Shown: positions 21,320-32,076, numbered from the stretch's first letter. The stretch is DNA of 64,000 nt from Pectobacterium carotovorum (GCF_033898505.1 NZ_JAXAFK010000001.1:310001-374000), one strand, 5' to 3'. A program made the numbers and translations. The notes: generated by a model not told the origin, from the sequence alone.

Positions 21320-21739
21320 GTGAAACCTGCTGCTCGTCGCCGCGCTCGTGAATGTGCGGTTCAAGCGCTTTACTCCTGGCAGTTATCTAAAAATGATATT
21401 GCCGATGTTGAACTACAATTCCTGAGCGAGCAGGATGTCAAAGATGTCGACATTACCTATTTCCGTGAATTGCTGGCGGGGGTTGCCACTCAGGCTGAGA
21501 AGCTTGATCAACTGATGGCACCTTTCCTGTCTCGTCAAATTGAGGAATTGGGACAGGTTGAGAAAGCGATTCTGCGTTTGGCGATGTTTGAGCTGAGCAA
21601 GCGCGAAGACGTTCCTTACAAGGTGGCGATTAACGAGGCCATCGAACTGGCTAAAGTCTTCGGCGCTGAAGATAGCCATAAGTTTGTGAATGGCGTGCTG
21701 GACAAAGCTGCTCCGAGCGTACGGAAAGGCAAGAAGTAA
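21320..21739 (+). CDS. nusB: NusB, transcription antitermination factor
   Basis: 139 residues with a GTG start and GGGGAATT upstream. All-helical NusB fold with N-terminal [18 protein letters not shown] (the arginine-rich boxA RNA-binding face) and C-terminal [29 protein letters not shown]. With NusE it binds boxA RNA for rRNA antitermination. A strong hairpin follows 10 bases after its stop, just before thiL. Confidence 0.97.
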   Translation: MKPAARRRARECAVQALYSWQLSKNDIADVELQFLSEQDVKDVDITYFRELLAGVATQAEKLDQLMAPFLSRQIEELGQVEKAILRLAMFELSKREDVPYKVAINEAIELAKVFGAEDSHKFVNGVLDKAAPSVRKGKK

Positions 21740-21749
21740 AATGAATCGA

Positions 21750-21780
21750 ATCAGGGCCGGACATCCGGCCCTGATCGCTT
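21750..21780 (+). terminator. Strong hairpin between nusB and thiL, terminator-like
   Basis: ATCAGGGCCGG and CCGGCCCTGAT are perfectly complementary (11 bases each) with a 4-base loop, followed by CGC and then TTTT. It lies inside the nrdR-to-pgpA group, so it could attenuate thiL and pgpA. The T tract is short and displaced, so termination would be partial. Confidence 0.6.
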
Positions 21781-21807
21781 TTGAATGATAGGCTGGCTGG
21801 AAAGGTT

Positions 21808-22788
21808 ATGGTTGAAGGTGAGTTTGACCTTATTGCCCGCTATTTTAATCGGGTCCGAAGTTCACGTCGCGATGTTGAGTTAGGCATTGGTGATGACTGT
21901 GCGTTACTGACGGTAGCAGATAAACAGGTGCTGGCGGTGAGTACCGACACGCTGGTATCGGGCGTTCATTTCCTACCCGATATCGATCCCGCCGATCTGG
22001 GTTACAAATCTCTGGCGGTCAATTTAAGCGATCTGGCTGCAATGGGAGCCGATCCTGCCTGGCTTTCTCTGGCCATTACCCTACCTAAAAGTAATAGCCA
22101 GTGGCTGTCCGCGTATAGCGACAGCTTGTTTGAGCTACTTGATTACTATGGTATGCAGTTGGTTGGCGGAGATACGACGCGCGGCCCACTGAGCCTGACG
22201 TTGACTATCCACGGCTTGGTGCCTGCGGGTCGGGCGTTGACGCGTCGCGGAGCCAGAATCGGCGACTGGATTTATGTTACCGGTTCATTAGGCGACAGTG
22301 CCGCCGGTCTGGCTATCCTACAGAATATGCTGCACGTTGATGATGAAGAGACGCGTCAGGGATTGATCCAGCGTCATCTGCGTCCTCAGCCCAGAATTCT
22401 GCAAGGTCAGGCGCTGCGCGATCTGGCTAGCTCGGCTATCGATCTTTCCGACGGCCTTATTTCCGATCTACAGCATATACTTAAAGCCAGCGAGTGCGGT
22501 GCGCGTATTAATCTGGACGCGATTCCACAGTCTGATTGGCTGCGGAGCTGCGTTGATGAAGAACAGGCGTTGCGCTGGGCGCTCTCTGGCGGCGAAGACT
22601 ATGAACTGTGCTTTACCGTACCGGAGATTAACCGCGGTGCACTGGAGCTTGCCTTGGGGCATCTCGGTGCCGGCTACACCTGTATCGGGCAAATCGGGCC
22701 TTCATCTGAAGGGGTACGCTTTTTCAGGGATAATAAAGCGACCGAGCTGAACTGGAAGGGGTATGACCATTTTAGCGAGCAAAACTGA
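21808..22788 (+). CDS. thiL: ThiL, thiamin monophosphate kinase
   Basis: 326 residues from the ATG at 21808 ([16 protein letters not shown]), preceded by GGAAAGG; a TTG at 21781 would start inside the terminator hairpin and is unlikely. PurM-like ATP-binding fold: [16 protein letters not shown]-like segment, [39 protein letters not shown]. It makes thiamin diphosphate from the monophosphate. It overlaps pgpA by 26 bases. Confidence 0.96.
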   Translation: MVEGEFDLIARYFNRVRSSRRDVELGIGDDCALLTVADKQVLAVSTDTLVSGVHFLPDIDPADLGYKSLAVNLSDLAAMGADPAWLSLAITLPKSNSQWLSAYSDSLFELLDYYGMQLVGGDTTRGPLSLTLTIHGLVPAGRALTRRGARIGDWIYVTGSLGDSAAGLAILQNMLHVDDEETRQGLIQRHLRPQPRILQGQALRDLASSAIDLSDGLISDLQHILKASECGARINLDAIPQSDWLRSCVDEEQALRWALSGGEDYELCFTVPEINRGALELALGHLGAGYTCIGQIGPSSEGVRFFRDNKATELNWKGYDHFSEQN

Positions 22789-23299
22789 TTCCGCGAGCAA
22801 GACGAAAGGCGCTGAGGTGGCGAAACGCCGCCTACGGCTGAGTAATCCGTGGCACCTGCTGGCGACGGGGTTTGGCAGCGGTTTGTCTCCCTGGATGCCG
22901 GGCACGGTAGGGTCGCTGGCGGCGATTCCTCTGTGGTATCTCATGTCCTTCCTGCCGCTTGAATTGTATTCACTGTTGGTCATGCTGAGCATTTGTATCG
23001 GTGTTTACCTGTGTCACCAGACGGCGAAAGATATGGGCGTTCACGATCACGGCAGCATCGTCTGGGACGAATTTGTCGGCATGTGGATTACCCTAATGGC
23101 GATTCCGGTGGGTGAATGGCAGTGGGTGGCGGCTGGATTTGTCGTCTTCCGCTGTCTGGATATCTGGAAACCCTGGCCGATTCGCTGGTTCGATCGCAAC
23201 GTGCATGGCGGTATGGGAATTATGATCGATGATATTGTCGCGGGAGTGATCTCTGCGGGGATTATCTATTTTATCGGCTACCACTGGCCGATATTCTGA
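22763..23299 (+). CDS. pgpA: PgpA, phosphatidylglycerophosphatase A
   Basis: 178 residues. Membrane enzyme that dephosphorylates phosphatidylglycerol phosphate. Conserved segments are [34 protein letters not shown] (acidic catalytic residues) and [14 protein letters not shown]. The ATG lies inside the end of thiL, a 26-base overlap, which indicates translational coupling. It ends the operon, facing dxs. Confidence 0.96.
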   Translation: MTILASKTDSASKTKGAEVAKRRLRLSNPWHLLATGFGSGLSPWMPGTVGSLAAIPLWYLMSFLPLELYSLLVMLSICIGVYLCHQTAKDMGVHDHGSIVWDEFVGMWITLMAIPVGEWQWVAAGFVVFRCLDIWKPWPIRWFDRNVHGGMGIMIDDIVAGVISAGIIYFIGYHWPIF

Positions 23300-23315
23300 T
23301 GTTACAACGCTATTG

Positions 23316-23338
23316 AACCGGGGCTATCTGCCCCGGTT
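23316..23338. terminator. Hairpin between convergent pgpA and dxs
   Basis: AACCGGGGC and GCCCCGGTT, perfect 9-base arms around TATCT. No long T tract on either strand, so efficiency is uncertain, but the position between two converging operons suits a shared transcription barrier. Confidence 0.55.
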
Positions 23339-23350
23339 ATCGTGAGTTGC

Positions 23351-25216
23351 TTATTCCATCCACTGCGTGATTCTGTGCTCGATGCCAGCGGCATCCAGAC
23401 CCAGATCGGCACGGATTTCTTCCTGAGAACCTTGCGGAATAAAGACGTCCGGTAGCCCAATGTTCAGGACCGAGACGGCAAGGCGTTTTGCCATCAGGAA
23501 TTCATTCACACCGCTTCCCGCACCGCCCATGACCGCATTCTCTTCCAGCGTCACAAACGTGCTGTGAGACTGTGCCAACTCCTCCAGTAACGCTTCATCC
23601 AGTGGCTTCACAAAACGCATATCGACGAGGGTGGCGTTTAACTGCTCTGCCGCAATCTGTGCTTCTGGCAGAAGCGTACCGAAATTCAGAATCGCGATCG
23701 TTTCGCCCTGACGACGCACCACGCCTTTACCGATTGGCAGTTCTGATAGTGGCGTCAATTCCGTACCCGTACCGTTTCCTCGCGGGTAGCGCACCGCTGT
23801 TGGGCCTTTCTGGTAGTGATAGCCCGTGTGCAGCATCTGACGACACTCATTTTCATCGCTGGGCGTCATGATGATCATGTTCGGGATACAGCGTAAGAAA
23901 GAGAGATCGAACGCCCCCTGATGCGTTTGCCCATCCGCACCCACAATACCGCCGCGATCGATAGCAAACAGAACCGGTAGGTTCTGGATCGCCACATCGT
24001 GGATAACCTGATCGTAGGCACGTTGCAGGAAAGTGGAGTAAATGGCGACAACCGGATGATAACCACCGACAGCCAGACCGGCAGCAAACGTGACGGCATG
24101 TTGTTCGGCGATTGCTACGTCAAAATATTGCTGCGGATAGTCGCGGGAGAATTGCACCATACCCGAGCCCTCGCGCATCGCCGGCGTGATCGCCATGAGC
24201 TTGCTGTCTTTGGCTGCCGTTTCCTGTAGCCATTGACCGAAGATTTTGGAATAGGTAGGCTGAGCGCCTTCCTTGCTTTTCGGCAAGGTACCGCTGGCCG
24301 GATCGAATTTTGGCACCGCGTGCCAACTGATCGGATCCTGTTCGGCAGGGGCGTAGCCTTTGCCTTTTTTCGTCATGATATGCAGGAGCTGCGGGCCTTT
24401 CAGGTTGCGCATGTTTTTCAACGTATGCGCCAGCGCCTGAACGTCATGGCCGTCGACCGGGCCAATATAATTAAACCCCAGCTCCTCAAATAGCGTACCT
24501 GGCACGACCATGCCTTTAAGATGCTCTTCGGTGCGTTTCACCAGCTCTTTGATAGGCGGCAGGCCAGATAAGACCTTTTTGCCGCCTTCGCGCAGGCTGG
24601 CATAGAGCTTGCCGGACAGCAGCTGTGCCAGATGATTGTTCAATGCGCCGACGTTTTCCGAAATTGACATTTCATTGTCGTTCAGCACAACCAGCAGATC
24701 GGATTTGATGTCACCCGCGTGGTTCATCGCCTCAAAGGCCATGCCTGCGGTAATTGCGCCATCACCGATTACACAAACGGTACGACGGCCTTTGCCTTCA
24801 CGCTCGGCAGCAACGGCCATACCCAGCCCGGCACTGATTGAGGTGGACGAATGCCCGACGCTTAATACGTCATAGTCGCTTTCATCGCGCCACGGAAAGG
24901 GGTGCAAACCGCCTTTTTGGCGGATCGTTGAAATACGATCGCGACGGCCCGTCAGGATCTTATGCGGGTAGGCCTGATGGCCGACATCCCACACCAGATG
25001 ATCGAAAGGGGTGTTGTAGACATAATGCAGCGCAACCGTTAATTCAACCGTCCCTAATCCTGAAGCAAAATGGCCACTTGAACGGCTGACGCTGTCCAGC
25101 AGGTATTGGCGCAGCTCATCGCACAGCTTCGGCAGGCTATCTTTCGGCAACAGTCGAAGTTCATCCGGTGTTTCCACTAACGCCAATGTAGGGTACTTCG
25201 CGGTATCAAAACTCAT
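23351..25216 (-). CDS. dxs: Dxs, 1-deoxy-D-xylulose-5-phosphate synthase
   Basis: 621 residues, full length. The thiamin diphosphate motif [18 protein letters not shown] appears in the first third. The transketolase-like second domain has the catalytic E in [15 protein letters not shown]. It condenses pyruvate and glyceraldehyde 3-phosphate, the first step of the MEP isoprenoid pathway. It is last in xseB-ispA-dxs and starts 17 bases after ispA. E. coli has yajO next to it; here pgpA is the neighbour. Confidence 0.98.
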   Translation of the reverse strand: MSFDTAKYPTLALVETPDELRLLPKDSLPKLCDELRQYLLDSVSRSSGHFASGLGTVELTVALHYVYNTPFDHLVWDVGHQAYPHKILTGRRDRISTIRQKGGLHPFPWRDESDYDVLSVGHSSTSISAGLGMAVAAEREGKGRRTVCVIGDGAITAGMAFEAMNHAGDIKSDLLVVLNDNEMSISENVGALNNHLAQLLSGKLYASLREGGKKVLSGLPPIKELVKRTEEHLKGMVVPGTLFEELGFNYIGPVDGHDVQALAHTLKNMRNLKGPQLLHIMTKKGKGYAPAEQDPISWHAVPKFDPASGTLPKSKEGAQPTYSKIFGQWLQETAAKDSKLMAITPAMREGSGMVQFSRDYPQQYFDVAIAEQHAVTFAAGLAVGGYHPVVAIYSTFLQRAYDQVIHDVAIQNLPVLFAIDRGGIVGADGQTHQGAFDLSFLRCIPNMIIMTPSDENECRQMLHTGYHYQKGPTAVRYPRGNGTGTELTPLSELPIGKGVVRRQGETIAILNFGTLLPEAQIAAEQLNATLVDMRFVKPLDEALLEELAQSHSTFVTLEENAVMGGAGSGVNEFLMAKRLAVSVLNIGLPDVFIPQGSQEEIRADLGLDAAGIEHRITQWME

Positions 25217-25233
25217 AGAGACTCATTAGGTAA

Positions 25234-26145
25234 TTACTTATCGCGTTCAACGATGAAATTCGCCAGCGCTTGTAGTGGGGCAATATTCAGGGGAATCGAG
25301 CTGGATGCGACAAGATCGTCCAGCGATGCCAGTGATTCCTGATAAAGCTCCTGTGCTTTTTTTCGTGCGTTATCTAACCCCAGTAGGCTGGGATAGGTGC
25401 TTTTACCTAACTGTTGGTCTGCACCCTGACGTTTGCCTGTTGTCGCGCTGTCGCCAACAACATCGAGAATATCGTCCTGAACCTGAAAGGCGAGCCCAAT
25501 CGCATTAGCGTAGCGATCCAGATGAGGCAAGGCGTTGCGTCCTGCTTCACCGGCGGCCAGTGCGCCTAGTCGGACTGCTGCGCGAATCAGGGCACCGGTT
25601 TTGTGGCGGTGAATACGCTCTAACGCGGCCAGATCGACCTGATGACCTTCCGCTTCCAGGTCGAAAGCCTGTCCACCGCACATGCCCGCGACCCCGCTGG
25701 CGTGCGCCAATTCTGAGATCATCGCCAGCCGATCTCGGTCAGAAACCCGCGGCATCGGCGCGTCGGCCAGAATGGAGAACGCCAGCGTTTGCAGTGCATC
25801 CCCCGCCAGAATGGCATTGGCTTCGCCAAATTTGATGTGGCAGGTCGGCTGTCCGCGACGTAAATCGTCGTCGTCCATCGCTGGCAGATCGTCATGAATC
25901 AGTGAATAGGCATGGATACATTCTACTGCCGCAGCAGGGGCATCCAAGCTCTCTAACGGCATGCCAAACAGTTCGCCTGTAGTATAAACCAGAAACGGGC
26001 GCAGGCGTTTGCCCCCTAAGAGTGAGCCATACTCCATCGCATTGACCAGTGGACTACTCTGAAAGGGGAGGTCGGCGATGAAATGGCCCAACATACGGTT
26101 AGTGCGTTGGTAATGCGCATTCAGTTGCGTGCTGAAATCGGTCAT
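25234..26145 (-). CDS. ispA: IspA, farnesyl diphosphate synthase
   Basis: 303 residues. The first aspartate-rich motif is [15 protein letters not shown] and the second DDILDVVGD, with GGKRLRPFL near residue 45. It condenses isopentenyl diphosphate with DMAPP and GPP to farnesyl diphosphate. Its start overlaps the xseB stop by 4 bases, giving a tight xseB-ispA-dxs operon. Confidence 0.98.
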   Translation of the reverse strand: MTDFSTQLNAHYQRTNRMLGHFIADLPFQSSPLVNAMEYGSLLGGKRLRPFLVYTTGELFGMPLESLDAPAAAVECIHAYSLIHDDLPAMDDDDLRRGQPTCHIKFGEANAILAGDALQTLAFSILADAPMPRVSDRDRLAMISELAHASGVAGMCGGQAFDLEAEGHQVDLAALERIHRHKTGALIRAAVRLGALAAGEAGRNALPHLDRYANAIGLAFQVQDDILDVVGDSATTGKRQGADQQLGKSTYPSLLGLDNARKKAQELYQESLASLDDLVASSSIPLNIAPLQALANFIVERDK

Positions 26146-26390
26146 AGCGCGTCATTATCCGGCGTGAACGGTGACAGCGGGGCATTGGGATCGTCGCTCA
26201 GCAGGATTTGTACGCGCTGTTCCGCCTGTTGCAGTTTTTGCTGGCCCTGACGAGCGAGCTGGATGCCATGCTCAAATTCATTTAGCGCATCGTCCAGCGG
26301 CAGTTCACCTGATTCGAGGCGGGTAACGATTTTTTCCAGTTCGTTCAGCGAGCTTTCAAAGCTGACTGGCTGCTCGGTCTTCTTAGGCAT
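26142..26390 (-). CDS. xseB: XseB, exonuclease VII small subunit
   Basis: 82 residues. Two-helix coiled-coil small subunit: [26 protein letters not shown], then [20 protein letters not shown]. It binds XseA to form exonuclease VII. First gene of the operon; the ATG at 26390 faces the divergent thiI promoter region. Confidence 0.97.
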   Translation of the reverse strand: MPKKTEQPVSFESSLNELEKIVTRLESGELPLDDALNEFEHGIQLARQGQQKLQQAEQRVQILLSDDPNAPLSPFTPDNDAL

Positions 26391-26486
26391 AGTGGTTTCA
26401 GAATCCTGGTGTTATACGCCGTTGGCTTGTGGCGGCAGAGCGTGGTGTTGCGTTTGGTCATCCGTGGATGCGCAACAATTATACGG

Positions 26487-26523
26487 TTAAAGCGCACAGT
26501 ATATCTTCATATAATGATATACT
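26487..26523 (+). promoter_or_regulatory. Predicted thiI promoter overlapped by a perfect inverted repeat
   Basis: TATAAT at 26510-26515 with a weak -35 (TTAAAG, 26487-26492) at 17-base spacing. Arms AGTATATC (26498-26505) and GATATACT (26516-26523) flank the -10, a perfect 8-base inverted repeat with a 10-base spacer. It could be an operator, but the repressor is unknown. Confidence 0.4.
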
Positions 26524-26642
26524 CCGCGCCCTGGATGCTATTGGTAAAATCATCTCTGTTCCGGCTGATTTTACCGATAACGTGATTTTAGTGCTCAGGG
26601 TAAATTTATTTACGCCTTTCTGACCAAGTAACGACAGCCACC

Positions 26643-28091
26643 ATGAAGTTTATCATTAAATTGTTCCCGGAAATCACCATCAAGAGCCAATCTGTGCGGT
26701 TGCGCTTTATCAAGATTCTAACCGGAAACATTCGCAACGTATTAAAACACTATGATGAAACGCTGGCGGTTGTCCGTCACTGGGATCATATCGAAGTTCG
26801 GGCCAAAGACGAAAGCCAGCGTTCAGCGATTCGTGATGCGCTGACGAGAATTCCGGGTATTCACCATATTCTGGAAGTTGAAGACCATGCCTACACCGAC
26901 GTGCACAATATCTTCGAACAGGCGCTGGCGCTGTATCGTGAGCAGCTGGAAGGCAAAACGTTTTGTGTGCGAGTGAAACGCCGCGGTAAGCATGAATTTA
27001 GCTCACAGGACGTAGAGCGCTACGTCGGCGGTGGTCTGAACCAGCATATTGAAACGGCGCGAGTTAATCTCACTGCCCCGCAGGTTACTGTGCATTTGGA
27101 AATCGAGCAGGACCGTTTGCTGCTGATTAAAGGGCGCTATGAAGGTATCGGTGGCTTCCCGATCGGTACGCAGGAAGATGTGCTGTCGCTGATTTCCGGT
27201 GGTTTTGACTCCGGCGTATCCAGCTATATGCTGATGCGTCGCGGGTGTCGCGTGCATTACTGCTTCTTTAACCTTGGCGGTGCAGCACACGAGATTGGTG
27301 TGAAACAGGTCGCGCACTATCTGTGGAACCGTTTTGGTAGTTCACACCGGGTGCGTTTTATTGCTATCGACTTCGATCCTGTCGTAGGTGAAATTCTGGA
27401 GAAGGTTGACGACGGCCAGATGGGCGTCGTATTGAAGCGCATGATGGTGCGCGCGGCCTCCAAAATTGCTGAGCGTTACGGTGTTCAGGCGCTGGTGACC
27501 GGTGAAGCGTTAGGACAGGTTTCCAGCCAGACATTGACCAATCTGCGTTTGATTGATAATGCCTCCGATACTCTGATTCTGCGTCCGCTGATTTCTCATG
27601 ATAAAGAACACATTATCAAACAGGCTCGTGAACTCGGAACGGAAGATTTCGCCAAAACGATGCCGGAATACTGCGGTGTGATTTCGAAAAGCCCGACGGT
27701 GAAGGCGGTAAAAGCGAAGATTGAGGCCGAAGAAGGCCACTTTGATTTTGCTATTCTGGATCGTGTGGTGAGCGAAGCTCGGAATATTGATATCCGCGAG
27801 ATCGCTGAACAGACCAAACAAGAGGTGGTTGAAGTCGAAACGGTCGCATCGTTTGTCTCAACTGACGTACTGCTGGATATCCGTGCGCCGGATGAACAAG
27901 ACGATAAACCGCTTGAGTTGGATCAGGTCGAAATCAAATCCTTACCGTTCTACAAGCTGGGTACACAGTTTGGCGATTTGGATCAGAGCAAAACTTACCT
28001 GCTTTACTGTGAGCGTGGCGTGATGAGCCGCTTGCAGGCGCTGTACCTGCGTGAGCAAGGTTTCAGCAATGTGAAGGTATATCGCCCGTAA
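26643..28091 (+). CDS. thiI: ThiI, tRNA 4-thiouridine synthetase with rhodanese domain
   Basis: 482 residues. An N-terminal ferredoxin-like region and THUMP domain (about 60-165) precede the PP-loop ATP pyrophosphatase motif [13 protein letters not shown]344 in [10 protein letters not shown], and a C-terminal rhodanese domain with the persulfide cysteine C456 in LLYCERGV. It makes s4U8 in tRNA and supplies sulfur for the thiazole of thiamin. The C-terminal rhodanese extension, absent in many bacteria, is intact, so both roles are plausible. Confidence 0.98.
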   Translation: MKFIIKLFPEITIKSQSVRLRFIKILTGNIRNVLKHYDETLAVVRHWDHIEVRAKDESQRSAIRDALTRIPGIHHILEVEDHAYTDVHNIFEQALALYREQLEGKTFCVRVKRRGKHEFSSQDVERYVGGGLNQHIETARVNLTAPQVTVHLEIEQDRLLLIKGRYEGIGGFPIGTQEDVLSLISGGFDSGVSSYMLMRRGCRVHYCFFNLGGAAHEIGVKQVAHYLWNRFGSSHRVRFIAIDFDPVVGEILEKVDDGQMGVVLKRMMVRAASKIAERYGVQALVTGEALGQVSSQTLTNLRLIDNASDTLILRPLISHDKEHIIKQARELGTEDFAKTMPEYCGVISKSPTVKAVKAKIEAEEGHFDFAILDRVVSEARNIDIREIAEQTKQEVVEVETVASFVSTDVLLDIRAPDEQDDKPLELDQVEIKSLPFYKLGTQFGDLDQSKTYLLYCERGVMSRLQALYLREQGFSNVKVYRP

Positions 28092-28098
28092 TTGGAAT

Positions 28099-28116
28099 AA
28101 GGCGCGCAAGCGCCTT
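28099..28116 (+). repeat. Hairpin just after thiI
   Basis: AAGGCGC and GCGCCTT, perfect arms around GCAA, 7 bases past the thiI stop. There is no T tract, so it is a weak terminator at best; it could be an mRNA end-protecting stem. Confidence 0.45.
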
Positions 28117-28160
28117 AGACTTGCTGACAAAGTGTACCGAGCGGTGTTAATGGATAGATC

Positions 28161-28225
28161 GTAAAGACGCTGCAAGTACCTCCCTGTAAGCTCGAACCGC
28201 GCCATCCCTGGCGCGGACGCTTTAC
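28161..28225. repeat. Candidate dispersed palindromic repeat downstream of thiI
   Basis: A 65-base block framed by GTAAAG and CTTTAC that contains a perfect palindrome, CCGCGCCA-TCCC-TGGCGCGG (28197-28216), with a TACCTCCCTGTAAGCTCGAA stretch before it. I recall similar blocks as multicopy intergenic repeats in soft-rot enterobacteria, but only this copy is in the window. Confidence 0.45.
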
Positions 28226-28309
28226 TCTTCTATTCCATTATCACTGTTTTCGTTTCTCAAATAGGTTTGTCAACGCACAGAACGAGTGCAAGCGCCTTTC
28301 TTATTTACG

Positions 28310-28900
28310 CTAATCGCGATAGTTATGAATTCCCGGTGGCAGGATGAGCTGTGCGGCGACTTCGGCGGCTTTTTCTTTTCCCAGCAGCAAATCAATGATC
28401 TTCAGCGCGAAATCCATGCTGGTGCCCGGCCCCTGCGTGGTTAACAGGTTCACGCGTGGATCGTAGACGACGCGCTTTTCCATCCATTTTTCTGGCGCAA
28501 TCTTATCCTTAAACGCAGGATAGCCCGTCATGTTTCCGACGGGGAACAGCTGATGATATTCCAGCACCAGCGCAGGCGTTGCACACATCGCGGCGACAAT
28601 TTTCCCTTCCAGATGCGCTTGTCGAATGCATTCCACCAGTATTGGGCTATCACGGAAGCACTCTGCACCTTGCAGGCCACCCGGTAACACCAGCACATCG
28701 AAAGGCCGATCGGCAACGGTAGCCAGTGGTGCATCCGCCAGCAGCCTTACCCCGCGTGAGCAGACGATTTCCAGATTGCCATCGCTGGCTACGCTGGCAA
28801 GCGTGACCTGAATACCCGCCCGGACAAGCAAATCGATGGTCGTGACGGCTTCAGTTTCTTCACTACCAGGTGCCAGACACACCAGTGCCGATGCGGTCAT
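28310..28900 (-). CDS. yajL: YajL, DJ-1/PfpI family protein deglycase or chaperone
   Basis: 196 residues starting [19 protein letters not shown]; an ATG two codons earlier and a longer open frame are possible, but AAGGAAA is best spaced for this one. The nucleophile elbow is C106 in [11 protein letters not shown], with GSEETE near the N-terminus providing the partner glutamate. Family members protect against oxidative and glycation damage; the deglycase activity is debated. It overlaps the panE 3' end by 38 bases, so translation is coupled. Confidence 0.93.
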   Translation of the reverse strand: MTASALVCLAPGSEETEAVTTIDLLVRAGIQVTLASVASDGNLEIVCSRGVRLLADAPLATVADRPFDVLVLPGGLQGAECFRDSPILVECIRQAHLEGKIVAAMCATPALVLEYHQLFPVGNMTGYPAFKDKIAPEKWMEKRVVYDPRVNLLTTQGPGTSMDFALKIIDLLLGKEKAAEVAAQLILPPGIHNYRD

Positions 28901-29771
28901 AATCATTTTCCTTTTGCTTAATGTAGTCAAACAGACGGGCATTTTCGGGGAGTGTCAGACCGTGGAGACGCGCACGGTGCAGTAAATACCCGGTAATGTA
29001 GTCAATTTCGGTATGTCGCTGAGCGATGATGTCCTGCAACATTGATGAGGTGTTTGCTGCGGTGTTCAGAATAATTTGATTAACGTAGAGCAGCAGGCTA
29101 TCTCGCGATGTATGGAAACCCTCTCGTTCCATGACGCTGGCCACTTCCTGACAAAGCGACGCAATCAGTTCCGGGTACGCAGAAAGCTCGCCATTGGTGC
29201 AATGATACTTCACCGTGAGTGGATTGATGACGCAGTTAGCCGCCAGCTTCAGCCAGCAGGTGGCGCTAATGTTGGTGTGCCAGGCCACATCAGGCAAGGC
29301 CTGGTGCAATACTTCAGCCAGATGACTCTGGCTGCTGTCGCCGTTAAACGTGCCGATATGCGTTGTACCAGCGGCAACATGCACAACGTTGGTTGCGTCA
29401 CGTCGTGCGGCATGGGTGGTGATACCCAGCACCAGCGGCTGCTGTAGCGACGGTAATTCTTCCCGCGTGCCCATTCCGTTGTGTAAAAGCAGAATCGTGC
29501 AATACGGGTTGAGCTGTGGCAACAGCACGGTAACGGCATCGGAAACCTGCCAGGCTTTTAACGTCACCAGCAGCAGTTCACTTTGGGCAAGGTGTTCGGG
29601 ATCGTTAGCCGTCAGGTTGAGATTACAGTGCTGACCATCCAGCATGGTGACATTGACCGGACAATATGGTTGCGGAATACGCAGCCATCCCTGGACATCA
29701 TGCCCTTGCTGATGCAACGCGGCGAGCCAAAGCTGGCCCAGCGCGCCACAGCCAAGAACGGTGATTTTCAT
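28863..29771 (-). CDS. panE: PanE, 2-dehydropantoate 2-reductase
   Basis: 302 residues from [17 protein letters not shown], which holds the GxGxxG NADPH motif; the open frame extends 15 codons upstream but has no similarity there. The catalytic lysine is in [15 protein letters not shown] near residue 175. It reduces ketopantoate to pantoate in coenzyme A synthesis. It is followed by, and overlaps, yajL. Confidence 0.96.
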   Translation of the reverse strand: MKITVLGCGALGQLWLAALHQQGHDVQGWLRIPQPYCPVNVTMLDGQHCNLNLTANDPEHLAQSELLLVTLKAWQVSDAVTVLLPQLNPYCTILLLHNGMGTREELPSLQQPLVLGITTHAARRDATNVVHVAAGTTHIGTFNGDSSQSHLAEVLHQALPDVAWHTNISATCWLKLAANCVINPLTVKYHCTNGELSAYPELIASLCQEVASVMEREGFHTSRDSLLLYVNQIILNTAANTSSMLQDIIAQRHTEIDYITGYLLHRARLHGLTLPENARLFDYIKQKENDYDRIGTGVSGTW

Positions 29772-29959
29772 GTGCGTCTCCCTTATTTGATGCGGGCGCT
29801 GTCGTTCTGCCATCATAGGCTATCATTCACGTTACGATCTTGTGCTATTCGGCCTGTTTAGCAGATGCAGAGTAAAAATCGGGATCGTGTCTGGCATCTT
29901 GCTTATCGCAGAAGAGCGGTTATTATGCTCGCCAGCCAAATTTGTCAGGAGAGCGAATT

Positions 29960-30451
29960 ATGCCATCTTTCGATATTGTTTCGGAAATTGATATGCAGGA
30001 AGTCCGTAACGCGGTGGAAAACGCCACGCGTGAACTGAGCACCCGCTGGGATTTTCGCAATGTTCCGGCCAGCTTTGAACTGAATGAGAAATCGCAAAGC
30101 ATTAAAGCGACCAGCGAGTCTGATTTTCAGGTACAGCAACTGATTGATATTATGCGCGAGAAATTGCTGAAGCGCGGGATTGAAGGCGGTGCGTTAGAGG
30201 TTCCAGAAGAGTTCGAGCACAGTGGTAAAACGTACAGCGTGGAAGCCAAGTTGAAGCAGGGCATTGAAACCACGCAAGCGAAGAAAATCGTCAAGCTGAT
30301 TAAAGACAGCAAACTGAAAGTGCAGGCGCAGATTCAGGGTGAACAGGTTCGCGTTACTGGGAAATCACGTGATGATTTGCAGGGCGTGATGGCGTTGATT
30401 CGCGGCGGAAATCTGGGGCAGCCGTTCCAGTTTACCAACTTCCGCGATTGA
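29960..30451 (+). CDS. yajQ: YajQ, nucleotide-binding protein (UPF0234 family)
   Basis: 163 residues from [15 protein letters not shown], preceded by GGAGAG; the in-frame start six codons earlier is rejected on spacing and family length. It has two ferredoxin-like repeats ([13 protein letters not shown] and later [23 protein letters not shown]). Homologues bind nucleotides, c-di-GMP in Xanthomonas. The role here is unproven. Divergent from panE and convergent with yajR. Confidence 0.95.
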   Translation: MPSFDIVSEIDMQEVRNAVENATRELSTRWDFRNVPASFELNEKSQSIKATSESDFQVQQLIDIMREKLLKRGIEGGALEVPEEFEHSGKTYSVEAKLKQGIETTQAKKIVKLIKDSKLKVQAQIQGEQVRVTGKSRDDLQGVMALIRGGNLGQPFQFTNFRD

Positions 30452-30474
30452 TGTTTTCTCGTCATTTTCCGACC

Positions 30475-30503
30475 AAAAGGCCAGCGAAAGCTGGCCTTTT
30501 GTT
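30475..30503. terminator. Bidirectional terminator between yajQ and yajR
   Basis: AAAAGGCCAGC and GCTGGCCTTTT pair perfectly around GAAA, giving T-runs on both strands, exactly between the two converging genes. Confidence 0.92.
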
Positions 30504-30507
30504 TAAG

Positions 30508-31872
30508 TCAGACCTGACCTGCTAATTGTTCTAGCTGCTGACGATTGGTCTTTTTGTTGTCGATCTTCACATAGGCGCTGTACTCATCCGGCACGATGAC
30601 CACCTCGGCAACGCCGGGCTGAGTACGAATTTTCTGTTCCAACTCACCATCCTGCAATGCTACATCGGACAGTGCGATTCTCAGGCTGCTGAGATAAGGC
30701 GGTTCCTGCATGGTGAAGCTGACGAGTAGCCAGATGGCTGCAATAGCGGCGCCACCCATAAATACGGCAGACGCGCCATAAAGCTCAAACAGCCCGCCGC
30801 CGAGGCTCCCGCCAATTGCCACACCGATAAACTGTGTGGTGGAGTAAACGCCCATCGCCGTACCTTTATATCCTGCCGGCGATTCCTTGCTAATCAACGA
30901 TGGCAACAGGGCTTCCATCACGTTGAAAGCCAGGAAGAACAGCTGTACGCCGATGATGATTTGCCAGAGATGGTTACCTGCCGCCCATAAAACAACCTCT
31001 GCGGCGATCAGCACAACGATGCAGCCGATGAAGACCTGCTTCATTCGCCTTTTCACTTCAGCATAAATAATGAAAGGCACAACGCCGACAAAAGAGATCA
31101 GCATCGTGACCAGATAGACTTTCCAATGGTCCTGTGGCGCCAGACCCACAGATTCCATGACGCGGGGTAAGGCGACGAAGCTCGACATCAATAAAATATG
31201 CAGACACATAATGCCTATATTCAGTTTCAACAGGCGGCTATTGCCGAGCACTTTGCGGAAACTGCCGCGTACCATTGCCGATTCTCGATTCAGGATGTGC
31301 GAGGGTGCGGAAGGAATCAGGGTAAGAGTAATAACAATGCCAGCGAGTGACAGAAGGGCGATACCCCAGAAGAGCGCCTGTAAACCAAAGGCATGGGTAA
31401 CGATAGGACCGACGACCATCGCGATAGCAAAGGTGACGCCGAAACTCACGCCGATAAATGCCATCGCTTTCGTTCGGTTCTGCTCACGCGTCAGATCGGA
31501 AAGCAGCGCCATGACGGCGGCGGAGATGGCTCCAGCGCCCTGCAAAGCGCGGCCTAGGATAATGCCCCATATGGAGTCGCTGAGTGCGGCGATAACGCTG
31601 CCGAGTGCAAAAATCAGCAGCCCCCCAACAATCAGAGGCTTTCTACCGATACGGTCAGAGACCAGGCCGAAAGGAATCTGGAAAATAGCCTGCATCAGGC
31701 CATAAATACCAATCGCAATACCGATCAGCGCTTCACTGGCGCCCTGCAAGGCCATGCCGTAAGTCGTCAGAACAGGCAACACCATGAACATGCCGAGCAT
31801 GCGCAGTGAAAAAACGGCTCCCAAGCCCCATGTGGCGCGTAATTCGCCAGGGGTCATTTTATTATCGTTCAT
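30508..31872 (-). CDS. yajR: YajR, MFS transporter with C-terminal YAM domain
   Basis: 454 residues from MNDNKMTPGELRATWGLG. It has 12 membrane helices, the MFS motif A at FGLVSDRIGRKPLIVGG, and a soluble C-terminal ferredoxin-like domain (about 390-454, VVIVPDEYSAYVKIDNKKTNRQ) typical of YajR. The substrate is unknown; it is a proton-driven exporter by family. ATG chosen over one six codons upstream to match the orthologue. Confidence 0.92.
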   Translation of the reverse strand: MNDNKMTPGELRATWGLGAVFSLRMLGMFMVLPVLTTYGMALQGASEALIGIAIGIYGLMQAIFQIPFGLVSDRIGRKPLIVGGLLIFALGSVIAALSDSIWGIILGRALQGAGAISAAVMALLSDLTREQNRTKAMAFIGVSFGVTFAIAMVVGPIVTHAFGLQALFWGIALLSLAGIVITLTLIPSAPSHILNRESAMVRGSFRKVLGNSRLLKLNIGIMCLHILLMSSFVALPRVMESVGLAPQDHWKVYLVTMLISFVGVVPFIIYAEVKRRMKQVFIGCIVVLIAAEVVLWAAGNHLWQIIIGVQLFFLAFNVMEALLPSLISKESPAGYKGTAMGVYSTTQFIGVAIGGSLGGGLFELYGASAVFMGGAAIAAIWLLVSFTMQEPPYLSSLRIALSDVALQDGELEQKIRTQPGVAEVVIVPDEYSAYVKIDNKKTNRQQLEQLAGQV

Positions 31873-32004
31873 GCGTACCTCTGAAAACAATTGGCGCTAT
31901 TTTAGTGTGTTATTGGCCAGACAGTAAACGATAGGTTTGTTACGTGATTTGGCGGAGGATTATGTGGGGGAGAGGGAAATAAAAACACAGAGTGCGTTTT
32001 TCAA

Positions 32005-32018
32005 CGTCGCTAGCGACG
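32005..32018. repeat. Perfect 14-base palindrome in the yajR-cyoE gap
   Basis: CGTCGCTAGCGACG, fully self-complementary with no loop, in the 230 bases between cyoE (its 3' side) and yajR (its 5' side). A GC-rich stretch follows. It may be an operator for yajR or part of a small repeat. Confidence 0.35.
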
Positions 32019-32048
32019 GCCCGAAGGAGGCTGGGCGTGCGCCATAAA

Positions 32049-32076
32049 AAAACAGGCGGACAAGCCACCTGTTTTT
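32049..32076 (-). terminator. Terminator of the cyoABCDE operon
   Basis: On the minus strand AACAGGTGGC pairs with GCCTGTT-type sequence with one imperfect step, and a run of seven T residues follows. It lies 27 bases past the cyoE stop. Confidence 0.85.
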
